A stretch of 64,000 bases of DNA from Lentzea albida (lineage in GTDB: Bacteria > Actinomycetota > Actinomycetes > Mycobacteriales > Pseudonocardiaceae), in NCBI RefSeq assembly GCF_900111005.1, contig NZ_FOFV01000001.1:248001-312000 (forward strand), read 5' to 3'. Position 1 is the first letter of the stretch, and each line of letters starts with the position of its first letter. Position numbers and translations under genes: made by a program. Below the pieces are notes generated by a model, which worked only from the letters and a program-made list of their open reading frames with translations, did not search any database and had not been told where the DNA came from. This document shows, piece after piece, positions 8,289-15,796 of this stretch.

Positions 8289-9536
8289 TCAGCGAGAGGC
8301 GAGTTCCATCTCGGAACGCGCGGGCACCTCGGCGGGCACGCCGCGCTGCACGGTCCCGCGCAGCAGCCACACCGCCAGAGCGATCAGCAGCCCGGCCACA
8401 CCGGCCGCGACGAACGCGGGCCGCGTGCCGAAGTGCTCGATCAGCTGCCCGGAGATGCCCTGGCCGATGGCGAGGCCGACGGTCACCGAGGTGATCACCC
8501 AGCCGAACGCCTCCGCGGCCATGCCGTTCGGCGTGACCTGCTCGATCGCCGCGGAGTGCGCGGTCGACTGCGGCGTGATCAGCGTGCCGACCAGGAACAG
8601 CGCGATCGCGAGCCCGACCAGCGTGGCCGGGACGGCCAGCAGGAACGAGAGCAGACCGAAGCCGCCGAGCAGCACCGGCAGCCGCAGGTGCATGGGCCGC
8701 GGCCACGGGCGCATGCCGTAGAGCACGCCGAAGATCACCGAGCTGATCGACCACAGCGACAGCATCAGACCACCCATCGAGGCCTGGCCCGCCGCCTTCG
8801 CGAACGCGGGCACGGCCACCTCGACGAAGCCGATCGTCACACCGAAACCGAGCGCGGCGAGCGCCACCGTGCGCATGCCGGGATACGCGAACGCGCCGAG
8901 CAACGGCCGCGGCGCCTGCTCAACAGGACCCCAAGCACGCACGACGGGGTTGAACGCGAACCACAGCGCGCCCACGACCATCAGCACAGCACCGACGACC
9001 ACACCGGTGCCCGCCCACGGCGCGGCCAGCAGCAGACCGGCAAGACCCGGCCCGAGGATGAAGAAGACCTCCATGCTGATGGCCTCGTAGGCGTACCCGG
9101 CCATCCGAGTGGGCCCGGCGGGAACCATCCGCTCCCACAGCGCACGCGACGCCGAACCCACCATCGGCTCCGTGGCACCGACGCCGAGAGCCAGCGGGAC
9201 CAGCGCGAACACAGGTGCACCCGCCTCGACACCGAGTACGGACACGGTGACGAAGAGGGCGAACAGCCCGGTCACGAACAGCAGCGGGCGAGTGGGACCG
9301 AAGCGGTCCATCAACCGCCCCTGGACGACCGACCCGAGAGCCACACCCACCAGCGCCGCCGCCGAGACCATGCCGGCGGCCGCGAACGATCCCGTCGCGC
9401 GCTCCACGTAGAGCAGCAGCGAGAGCCCGACCATCGCGATGGGCAGGCGGGCGAGCAGAGACGCGACCACGGGACCACGCATGCCGGGAGTCGTCAGGGC
9501 AGCACGGTAGTCGGACAGACGAGCGGAGTGGGACAT
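8289..9536 (-). CDS. MFS transporter, drug-efflux type
   Basis: 415 aa with about 12 hydrophobic segments. The loop 2-3 motif GRLMDRFGPTRPL is a variant of the MFS signature GxLaDrxGrkxxl. PGLAGLLL in TM5 resembles the antiporter motif C. The substrate is unknown. The upstream region carries palindromic GTACCA/TGGTAC elements, suggesting control by a dedicated regulator not encoded next to it. Confidence 0.85.
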   Translation of the reverse strand: MSHSARLSDYRAALTTPGMRGPVVASLLARLPIAMVGLSLLLYVERATGSFAAAGMVSAAALVGVALGSVVQGRLMDRFGPTRPLLFVTGLFALFVTVSVLGVEAGAPVFALVPLALGVGATEPMVGSASRALWERMVPAGPTRMAGYAYEAISMEVFFILGPGLAGLLLAAPWAGTGVVVGAVLMVVGALWFAFNPVVRAWGPVEQAPRPLLGAFAYPGMRTVALAALGFGVTIGFVEVAVPAFAKAAGQASMGGLMLSLWSISSVIFGVLYGMRPWPRPMHLRLPVLLGGFGLLSFLLAVPATLVGLAIALFLVGTLITPQSTAHSAAIEQVTPNGMAAEAFGWVITSVTVGLAIGQGISGQLIEHFGTRPAFVAAGVAGLLIALAVWLLRGTVQRGVPAEVPARSEMELASR

Positions 9537-9538
9537 GT

Positions 9539-9572
9539 GTACCAGTATGCCAAAGTTGGTACGCGAGTACCA
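9539..9572. promoter_or_regulatory. Palindromic operator-like elements upstream of the MFS gene
   Basis: GTACCA at 9539-9544, TGGTAC at 9557-9562 and GTACCA at 9567-9572. The last two form a TGGTAC-GCGA-GTACCA dyad centred about 28 bases upstream of the MFS start, and the first two form a second dyad. The arrangement fits a dimeric repressor. The regulator is unknown. Confidence 0.55.
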
Positions 9573-9683
9573 GATCAGGTGCGCGGAGTCACCACGGTTG
9601 CGATTGGGTCACAGGAATGGGATGACCGGGTGAAACATGCAACGAATCGGCCACACACGAGGTCCTTGAGGGTGAAAGGGCTT

Positions 9684-9856
9684 GAGCGGTCGGGGTGCCG
9701 ACGTGCGAAAGTTGACTCATCGATCGAGACCAACCTCTGGCTTGAGGGTCGGGGCCTACGCGCCAGAGGGATGGAAAGCACGGTTCGTCGGGGGATGGGC
9801 CGTGCAACACAAAGGACCGGTGCGCCACGTCGGGGGTGGCGCCCGGTCCTTTTTGT
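9684..9856 (+). ncRNA. Candidate structured RNA with G-rich hairpin loops and intrinsic terminator
   Basis: Successive stems on the + strand: GTCGG/CCGAC (about 9689-9702), CCTCTGGC/GCCAGAGG (9735-9742 and 9762-9769), GCACGG/CCGTGC (9778-9783 and 9800-9805) and the terminator hairpin. The heptamer GTCGGGG occurs four times (9689, 9748, 9787, 9829). Three of these lie in loops and the first forms the 5' side of its stem. No protein-coding frame is credible here. No family is recognised and no clear promoter was found, so the 5' end is a guess. Confidence 0.45.
9811..9856 (+). terminator. Strong intrinsic terminator
   Basis: AAAGGACCGG with GCGCCAC pairs with GTGGCGC and CCGGTCCTTT around the loop near 9830-9835, followed by TTTTTGTTTT on the + strand. 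No annotated + strand gene ends here, which is the main argument for a non-coding transcript. Confidence 0.8.
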
Positions 9857-10080
9857 TTTGGTCGCGGCAGTGTTTTGGCCGCGGCTGCGCCGCGGCGGCT
9901 CGTTCGCCGAGTAGCTGGTCGTCCGCCCGCCGCTTCGTCGTGATTGGGCTTCGCCGAATCACGGCGAAGAGGCGAACGGATGACCAGCGCGAACTCGCGG
10001 CATCTGGCGAGCTGGCCCTTCGCGACCGCCGCCGTGGGGCTCAACCCCGCCGAGTCTGCTGTCCTGCAGGTGCTGCGGCC

Positions 10081-10521
10081 TCGCGGCACCTGCGAATTCT
10101 GCTGTCTCGCGGTGCTCGTCAGCTCCGCTGCCTCGCGGCACCTGCGGCCCTTGGCGCGTCGCGGCACCCGCCAGTTCGGCTGCCTGGCGGCACCCGCAAG
10201 CTCTACGGCCTCGCGGCAGTCGTCAGTTCGGCTGTCTCGAGGCAACCGCGGACCCTGGTGCCTCGCGGGACTCGCGAGCCCTGCTGCCTCGCAGCGCTCG
10301 CCAGTTCCACTGGCTCGCGGCGCCTGCAAGGCCTGCCGCCTCGCAGCGCCCGCAAGCCCTGCCGCCTCGCGGTACCCGCCAGCTCCGCTGTCTCGCGATA
10401 CCCGCGGACCCCGCTGTCTCGCGGTACTCGCGAGCCTTGCCGCCTCGCGGTACCCGCAGCTCCGCTGCCTCGCGGCACCTGCGAACCCCGCCACCTCGCG
10501 AAACCCCGCGAAGCCCACCGC
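10081..10521. repeat. Tandem array of about 17 degenerate 26-bp units
   Basis: The hexamer TCGCGG or a close variant recurs at 10081, 10107, 10133, 10159, 10185, 10211, 10237, 10263, 10289, 10315, 10341, 10367, 10393, 10419, 10445, 10470 and 10496: every 26 bases with a single 25-base step. A typical unit reads TCGCGGYACCCGC then about NAGYYCCGCTGYC. Units diverge by several bases but the spacing is rigid. A period of 26 is not a multiple of three, so the long open frames over it on both strands are by-products of stop-free GC-rich sequence. Each unit has a small GCGG-nnn-CCGC dyad. The rest of 9857-10592 shows no gene. Confidence 0.9.
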
Positions 10522-10592
10522 CCTCTGTCCCGCCGAGCCACCGACCCGCGCTGCCTCGGCAGCCGAACCCCGCGACCCCGCGGAAACCAAAA

Positions 10593-10638
10593 GCAGCGGA
10601 GCCCCGTCGGCCGACGGGGCTCCGCTGCAGGTGAAGCT
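10593..10638 (-). terminator. Terminator of crp
   Basis: A perfect 18-bp-arm palindrome, GCAGCGGAGCCCCGTCGG (10593-10610) against its complement (10611-10628). On the minus strand it is followed by TTTTGGTTT. It lies 14 to 60 bases beyond the crp stop. Confidence 0.85.
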
Positions 10639-10652
10639 TCGTGCTCCGACCC

Positions 10653-11327
10653 CTAGCGGGCACGGCGCGCCAGGCGCTCCGGGTCCAGGATCAGGACGCT
10701 CTTGCCCTCGAGGCGCAGCCAGCCGCGGTGCGCGAAGTCGGCCAGGGCCTTGTTCACGGTCTCGCGGGACGCGCCGACGAACTGGGCGATCTCCTCCTGC
10801 GTCAGGTCGTGCGTGACGCGGAGCAGGCCGGCCTCCTGCGAGCCGAAGCGCTGTGCGAGCTGCAGCAGCGCCTTGGCGACTCGGCCCGGCACGTCCGTGA
10901 AGATCAGGTCGGCCAGCATCGAGTTCGTCCGGCGCAGCCTGCGGGCCAGGGCCCTCAGCAGCTGCTCGGCGATCTCCGGCCGGTTGGTGATCCACTGGCG
11001 GAGCGCGGGGCGGTCCATGGACACCGCGCGCACCTCGGTCACCGTCGTCGCGGTCGACGTGCGGGGGCCGGGATCGAAAATGGACAGTTCGCCGAACATG
11101 TCCGAGGGTCCGAAGATCCCCAGCAGGTTCTCGCGGCCGTCCGGCGACTTGCGGCCGATCTTCACCTTGCCGGACTGGATGATGTACAGGCGGTCGCCCG
11201 GCTCACCCTCCGCGAAGATCACGTGGCCACGCGGGAACTCCACCGTCTCCAGGGTCGTCGCCAGCGCCTCTGCGGCCGCCGGGTCCACCCCCTGGAAGAT
11301 GCCCGCTCGCGCCAGGGTCTCGTCCAC
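10653..11327 (-). CDS. crp: Crp/Fnr family global regulator
   Basis: 224 aa from GTG 11325-11327 with an AGGAGGGA ribosome-binding site. The cyclic-nucleotide-binding fold (residues 10-125) includes [17 protein letters not shown], matching the phosphate-binding cassette with its conserved Arg. The C-terminal winged helix carries [21 protein letters not shown] (residues 176-196). Closely resembles mycobacterial Crp (Rv3676) and GlxR, which control carbon and respiratory genes. Standalone transcription unit with its own terminator. Confidence 0.93.
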   Translation of the reverse strand: MDETLARAGIFQGVDPAAAEALATTLETVEFPRGHVIFAEGEPGDRLYIIQSGKVKIGRKSPDGRENLLGIFGPSDMFGELSIFDPGPRTSTATTVTEVRAVSMDRPALRQWITNRPEIAEQLLRALARRLRRTNSMLADLIFTDVPGRVAKALLQLAQRFGSQEAGLLRVTHDLTQEEIAQFVGASRETVNKALADFAHRGWLRLEGKSVLILDPERLARRAR

Positions 11328-11533
11328 CTCGTCCCTCCTAATCGACGCGACGGCACGCCTACCACCATCTTTGGTGGAGTCAGCGCCGTGCCGCCGATCA
11401 CTGCGTTGCAGTCTAAGGGCTCTCTTGTGGATCGCCGCTCGGCTCGCCGTCTTGGTAGGAACAACGCGACTGGCTCGATCCAGAGCCCAACGAACCAGTC
11501 TACGCCATTCGGGTGCCTGTCAACGCCGCGGAC

Positions 11534-11773
11534 CTACCGCACGCGCTTGCGCGGACCACCCCTGCCGCGGCGACGGAGGCGGAACATGTCGAGTGCGCGA
11601 CCGATGCCGTGTCCGTAGAGCGCCTTGACCTCTTCGGGCCTGGCGGACTCCAGGAACTCCTCGACCTCGTTCTCCTGCACGGCAACGTGCCGGAGCTTCG
11701 CTTCGACGCGCTCCATGAAGAGCGCGAAGAACATGATCACGATCGGAACGACGATCACAAGCCAGGCAGTCAT
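11534..11773 (-). CDS. Small single-TM protein upstream of crp (Rv3675-like position)
   Basis: 79 aa: an N-terminal membrane helix ([19 protein letters not shown], residues 2-20), an acidic helical stretch ([18 protein letters not shown]) and a basic tail ending [13 protein letters not shown]. No family is recognised. It lies 206 bases upstream of crp on the same strand, divergent from nth. The positional match to the mycobacterial membrane protein Rv3675 suggests a conserved neighbour. Confidence 0.7.
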   Translation of the reverse strand: MTAWLVIVVPIVIMFFALFMERVEAKLRHVAVQENEVEEFLESARPEEVKALYGHGIGRALDMFRLRRRGRGGPRKRVR

Positions 11774-11852
11774 GATGCTCCGAAGTGTGGCGCATGAGGG
11801 ATTCGAGTGCGGATCTAGGGGTCGGTTCCGGCGTGTTGACTACTCTGGATCA

Positions 11853-12617
11853 GTGCCCGCAACGAAGAAGCCGGAAACCAAGCTGGGCCTGACGCGCAGG
11901 GCCCGCCGGATGGTGCGCGTGCTGGCCGAGGGCTACCCCGACGCGCACTGCGAGCTGGACTTCACGACGCCGCTCGAGCTGCTCGTGGCGGTCGTGCTGT
12001 CCGCGCAGTGCACCGACAAGAAGGTCAACGAGGTCACTCCCGCCCTTTTCGCGAAGTACCCGACGGCCGCCGACTACGCCGGCGCCGACCGGACCGAGCT
12101 CGAGGAGATGATCCGCCCGACCGGCTTCTACCGGAACAAGGCGACATCCCTGCTGGGACTCGGCGCTGCTCTGGTGGAGCAGTACGACGGCGTCGTCCCC
12201 GGCACTCTCGAAGAGCTGGTCAAGCTCCCCGGTGTAGGACGCAAGACGGCCAACGTGGTTCTCGGCAACGCGTTCGATGTGCCCGGCATCACAGTCGACA
12301 CCCACTTCGGTCGTCTCGTCCGCCGCTGGGGCTGGACCGAGCTGGAGGACGCGGTCAAGGTCGAGCACGCCATCGGCGAGCTGATCGAGAAGCGCGACTG
12401 GACGATGGCGTCGCACTGGATCATCTTCCACGGACGCCGCGTCTGCCACGCCAAAACGCCTGCCTGCGGCGCCTGCCTGCTGATGAAGGACTGCCCGTCG
12501 TACGGCCTCGGGCCCGAGGACCCGGACAAGGCGGCCAAGCTCGTCAAGGGCGAGGAGAAGCCCCACCTGATCGAGCTCGCCGAGCGGGTGCGGGCCGGTG
12601 AGAAGCTAGGAGCGTGA
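11853..12617 (+). CDS. nth: Endonuclease III
   Basis: 254 aa from GTG 11853. The helix-hairpin-helix [14 protein letters not shown] carries the catalytic Lys (K131), and VDTHF contains the catalytic Asp (D149). The 4Fe-4S cluster motif C-x6-C-x2-C-x5-C is complete ([17 protein letters not shown]). Base-excision repair DNA glycosylase/AP lyase for oxidised pyrimidines. The stop overlaps the GTG of the thioredoxin-like gene, forming a four-gene run nth-trx-nudL-marP as in mycobacteria. Confidence 0.96.
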   Translation: MPATKKPETKLGLTRRARRMVRVLAEGYPDAHCELDFTTPLELLVAVVLSAQCTDKKVNEVTPALFAKYPTAADYAGADRTELEEMIRPTGFYRNKATSLLGLGAALVEQYDGVVPGTLEELVKLPGVGRKTANVVLGNAFDVPGITVDTHFGRLVRRWGWTELEDAVKVEHAIGELIEKRDWTMASHWIIFHGRRVCHAKTPACGACLLMKDCPSYGLGPEDPDKAAKLVKGEEKPHLIELAERVRAGEKLGA

Positions 12618-13177
12618 ACAACCGCACGCGCTGGCTCGTCGTGGTGCTCGTCCTCGGGCTCGCGGGGGTCGTGGCGCTGTGGCCCCGTGACGACTCGCCG
12701 GCGCCGCTGCCCACGCCCTCCCGCCAGACCCAGGACGTGGCCGCGTTGCGCGCGCAGGCCCAGCTCCGGCCGTGCGAACCCTCGGGCGAGGGCGGTGTCG
12801 ACGTGACGTGCCTCGGTGACGGCACCCGGACGGCCCTCGCGCTCAAGGGCCCGCTCCTGATCAACTTCTGGGCGACCTGGTGCCAGCCGTGCCAGGAGGA
12901 GCTGCCCGTGCTGGACGCCTACTCGAAGCAACCAGGTGCCGTGCCCGTCGTCCCAGTTCTTGTGGACAGCAGGGAGGCGGACGGGCTGGAGCTGCTCGCC
13001 CGGCTCGGCGTGCGGCTGCCGTCCGTGCACGACGGCGCCGACGAGCTGCGCAAGAAGGTCAAGGCGCCGAAGTCGCTCCCCGCCACGTATTACGTATCAG
13101 CGGACGGTCAGGTCCGGCAGATCACCGATCCGCCGTACTTCACCGCTCCGGACCAGGTGGAGAAGGCGGTTCGATGA
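12614..13177 (+). CDS. Membrane-anchored TlpA/ResA-like thioredoxin
   Basis: 187 aa. An N-terminal signal anchor (residues 5-23, [18 protein letters not shown]) is followed by a thioredoxin fold with [16 protein letters not shown]. The redox motif WCQPC is at residues 89-93. Faces the extracytoplasmic side, reducing or isomerising exported thiols. Equivalent to Rv3673c. GTG start overlaps the nth stop (GTGA), and the stop overlaps the next ATG. Confidence 0.9.
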   Translation: MNNRTRWLVVVLVLGLAGVVALWPRDDSPAPLPTPSRQTQDVAALRAQAQLRPCEPSGEGGVDVTCLGDGTRTALALKGPLLINFWATWCQPCQEELPVLDAYSKQPGAVPVVPVLVDSREADGLELLARLGVRLPSVHDGADELRKKVKAPKSLPATYYVSADGQVRQITDPPYFTAPDQVEKAVR

Positions 13178-13833
13178 CGGAGGCGGCAGAGCCACCCGAC
13201 TGGATGCAGCGCCTGGCGAAGGCCACCGAGGAGATCGACGGGCGAACGTTCATGCGGGACCCGCGCACTCCGACGAGGGCCTACCGCAAGGCGGCCGTGC
13301 TCATGCTGTTCGGCGAGTCCGAGGAGCACGGGCCGGACATCCTGCTGCTGCGCCGGTCGGACACGCTGGGCTCGCATCCGGGCCAGGTCGCGTTCCCCGG
13401 CGGCGCACAGGACGAAACGGACGAAGGGCCGGTCGCCACGGCATTACGCGAGGCTTACGAGGAGACCGGTGTACTTGAGTCAGGAGTGAGACCACTGGCG
13501 ACGCTGCCGGAGCTGTACGTGCCGGTGTCGGGGTTCGTGGTCACGCCCGTGCTCGCCTACTGGGAACAGCCGAGCCCCGTCGCACCGGTCGACCCGGCGG
13601 AGACCGCCGCCGTCGCGCGGGTGCCCGTGGCGCACCTCGCGGACCCCGCCAACCGGTTCCGCGTGCGCCACCCCGCGGGTTACGTCGGAGCGGCCTTCTC
13701 CGCGCCGGGCATGCTGGTGTGGGGCTTCACCGCGGGGTTGATCAACGGCCTGATCGCACTCGGCGGCTGGGAGCAGCCGTGGGATGCGACCGATGTGCGT
13801 GACCTTGAACTAGCGTTGCGCGCTACACAGTGA
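13174..13833 (+). CDS. NUDIX hydrolase, CoA-pyrophosphatase type
   Basis: 219 aa. LRRSDTLGSHPGQVAFPGG contains the CoA-specific UPF0035-like segment in front of the NUDIX box. The box continues GGAQDETDEG...ALREAYEETGV (GX5EX7REUXEEXGU, residues 72-96). Likely hydrolyses CoA or its derivatives to phosphopantetheine and 3',5'-ADP. Equivalent to Rv3672c. Coupled to the thioredoxin gene by an ATGA overlap. Confidence 0.88.
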   Translation: MTEAAEPPDWMQRLAKATEEIDGRTFMRDPRTPTRAYRKAAVLMLFGESEEHGPDILLLRRSDTLGSHPGQVAFPGGAQDETDEGPVATALREAYEETGVLESGVRPLATLPELYVPVSGFVVTPVLAYWEQPSPVAPVDPAETAAVARVPVAHLADPANRFRVRHPAGYVGAAFSAPGMLVWGFTAGLINGLIALGGWEQPWDATDVRDLELALRATQ

Positions 13834-13848
13834 GGCGGAGGTTTCGGG

Positions 13849-15036
13849 TTGAACTGGGTTGACCTGCTCGTGCTGGGCCTCGCCGCGATCGCCGCGGTGT
13901 CCGGGGCCAGGCAGGGCATGGTCGTCGCGCTCCCCGCGTTCGTCGGTGTGCTCGTCGGCCTGATCCTGGGCACGCAGATCGCGCCGTTGCTGGTGTCCCA
14001 GTTCGAGAACGTCGTCACCAAGGTCGTGTTCGCGGTCGGCATCGTCGTGCTGCTCGTGGCGCTGGGCGAGACCATCGGCGTCTACATCGGCAGGACGATC
14101 AAGGCGCGGGTCAACGCGTCGCCGTTGCGCGGCGCGGACAACGCCCTGGGCGCCATCGTGCAGGGCCTGGTCGTCTTCGTCGTGGCGTGGATGATCGCGC
14201 TGCCGCTGACCTCGGTCGTCGGTCTGCCCGACCTCACGTCGTCGCTCAAGCAGTCGGTGATCCTCGGCAAGGTCGACCAGACCATGCCGCAGGCCGCCCG
14301 CGTGCTGTCCGGCGACCTGCAGAAGCTCTTCGACGTCTCGGGCTTCCCACAGGCGATGGACCCGTTCAACCGCACGCCGCTCAAGGACGTCGAGCCGCCG
14401 AACAGCCAGCTCGCCGACTCCCCGGTCGCGAAACGGCTCCAGGCGAGCGTGCTCAAGGTCCGCGGCCGTGCGCCGTCGTGCTCCCGTGCGCTCGAAGGCA
14501 CCGGGTTCGTCATCGCGCCCGAGCGGGTCATGACGAACGCGCACGTCGTCGCCGGCACGAACGAGGTGACGGTCGAGGTCGGCCGCGGCCAGTTCGACGC
14601 GACGGTCGTCTCCTACGACCCGCGCACCGACATCGCCGTGCTCGCGGTGCCGGACCTGGAGGCCACGCCGCTGCAGTTCCGCAGCGATGAGGTGCAGCCG
14701 GGCGAGGACGGCATCGTGCTCGGCTACCCGCTCGACGGCCCGTACAAGTCGTCGCCGGCCCGTGTCCGCGAGCGGATCCCGCTGCTGCGCGGCCCGGACA
14801 TCTACGACGCCCAGACGGTCACGCGCGACGTCTACACGGTTCGCGCCGAGGTCCGCTCCGGCAACTCGGGCGGCCCGCTGGTCGACCCGAACGGCCGGGT
14901 GATGGGCGTGGTCTTCGGCGCCGCGGTCGACGACCCGGAGACGGGCTTCGTGCTCACGGCCCAGCAGGTGCAGTCGATGGTGCAGAAGGCGCCGTCGCTG
15001 ACCCGCCGGGCCTCCACCCAGGGCTGCGCGTCGTAG
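13849..15036 (+). CDS. MarP-like periplasmic serine protease with CvpA-type membrane domain
   Basis: 395 aa from TTG 13849, preceded by GGCGGAGG. Four N-terminal membrane helices (about residues 1-125, CvpA/colicin V-like) anchor a chymotrypsin-fold domain. The triad is complete: His232 in TNAHVVAG, Asp261 in RTDIAVL, Ser340 in GNSGGPL. Two cysteines (one in GRAPSCSRAL, one at the C-terminus QGCAS) match the disulphide of mycobacterial MarP (Rv3671c), an acid-resistance protease. The last 83 bases overlap the convergent tetR gene. Confidence 0.92.
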   Translation: MNWVDLLVLGLAAIAAVSGARQGMVVALPAFVGVLVGLILGTQIAPLLVSQFENVVTKVVFAVGIVVLLVALGETIGVYIGRTIKARVNASPLRGADNALGAIVQGLVVFVVAWMIALPLTSVVGLPDLTSSLKQSVILGKVDQTMPQAARVLSGDLQKLFDVSGFPQAMDPFNRTPLKDVEPPNSQLADSPVAKRLQASVLKVRGRAPSCSRALEGTGFVIAPERVMTNAHVVAGTNEVTVEVGRGQFDATVVSYDPRTDIAVLAVPDLEATPLQFRSDEVQPGEDGIVLGYPLDGPYKSSPARVRERIPLLRGPDIYDAQTVTRDVYTVRAEVRSGNSGGPLVDPNGRVMGVVFGAAVDDPETGFVLTAQQVQSMVQKAPSLTRRASTQGCAS

Positions 15037-15727
15037 CGGCGATGCCGTTGAGCACGTAGTCCAGGCCCGTGTCGAACCACGCGGCGGCGTTCGTGTGCTC
15101 GGCCTCGAACATGACCTTGGCGAGCCTCGGGAAGCGCCCGGTGGCGAGCACCTTGCGCATGTACGGCCCGGACGCGGCCTGCCACTGCTCCTCGGTCATG
15201 CCGCTGGCCTGCTCCTCGCGGGCCTCGGCGATCTCGTTGCGGACGGCGCCGTGCACGTACGCCATCACCGTCCCGACCGCGCCGAGCACGTGGTCGATGG
15301 TCGGGAACTCCGGCCTGCCGTCGAGCGTGGCCAGCGTCGCCTCGATGTGCGTCAGCGAGTTCGGGCCCCGGTGCGGCCTGCCGCCGAGGAGGTCGACCAA
15401 CCACGGGTGCCGCTTGGCCGCCGCACGGATGCCGTGGGCGATCCGCGTCAGGGCCGCCCGCCAGTCGGTGCCGGGCTCGGGCAGCGTGATCTCGCCGTAG
15501 ACCTCGTCGACCATCAGGTCGAGCAGTTCGTCCTTGGTCTCGACGTAGCCGTAGAGGCGCATCGGACCGGCGCCCAGGGCGGCGGCGACCTTGCGGATCG
15601 ACACCTCGTCGAGCCCGCCCTCGTCGGCGAGCCTGATCGCGGCTCCCACGATCAGGTCCCTGCTCAACGGGGTCGGTGACGGCTTGCTGGGCGGCTCTGG
15701 GCGGTCCCACACGGGTTCGTTCGACAT
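14954..15727 (-). CDS. TetR family regulator with TetR_C-like domain
   Basis: 257 aa from ATG 15725-15727. The HTH is at residues 25-70: LIVGAAIRLADEGGLDEVSIRKVAAALGAGPMRLYGYVETKDELLDL. The ligand-binding C-terminal domain (VFE/HVLGAVGTVMAYVHGAVRNEIAEA) is of the tetracycline-repressor type. It is divergent from the FAD monooxygenase over two palindromes, so it very probably represses that gene and responds to its substrate. The C-terminal 27 codons lie inside the end of marP. Confidence 0.88.
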   Translation of the reverse strand: MSNEPVWDRPEPPSKPSPTPLSRDLIVGAAIRLADEGGLDEVSIRKVAAALGAGPMRLYGYVETKDELLDLMVDEVYGEITLPEPGTDWRAALTRIAHGIRAAAKRHPWLVDLLGGRPHRGPNSLTHIEATLATLDGRPEFPTIDHVLGAVGTVMAYVHGAVRNEIAEAREEQASGMTEEQWQAASGPYMRKVLATGRFPRLAKVMFEAEHTNAAAWFDTGLDYVLNGIAATTRSPGWRPGGSATAPSAPSTAPAGP

Positions 15728-15754
15728 CGGACTGGACAATACAGCGTCTCATCG

Positions 15755-15785
15755 CGATACAGTGTATCGAGTGATACGACGTATC
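15755..15785. promoter_or_regulatory. Double TetR operator between tetR and monooxygenase genes
   Basis: CGATACAGTGTATCG (15755-15769) is a perfect 15-bp dyad. GATACGACGTATC (15773-15785) is a perfect 13-bp dyad just before the monooxygenase Shine-Dalgarno GGGAGG. The shared half-site GATAC suggests two dimers bound 17 bases apart, shutting both divergent promoters. Confidence 0.8.
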
Positions 15786-15796
15786 GGGAGGATGCG

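Noticed and set aside
7158-9536. Antibiotic biosynthesis self-resistance island
   Set aside because: The clamp paralog and efflux gene are adjacent but no biosynthetic genes are within the window; kept only as a hypothesis.
10081-10521. CRISPR array
   Set aside because: Units are contiguous and diverged, with no conserved repeat separated by unique spacers and no cas genes.
9589-10995. Long open frames on both strands across the crp downstream region, with apparent 9-18 aa peptide repeats
   Set aside because: They are produced by a stop-free GC-rich 26-bp tandem repeat whose period is not a multiple of three, and one runs through the crp coding region antisense.
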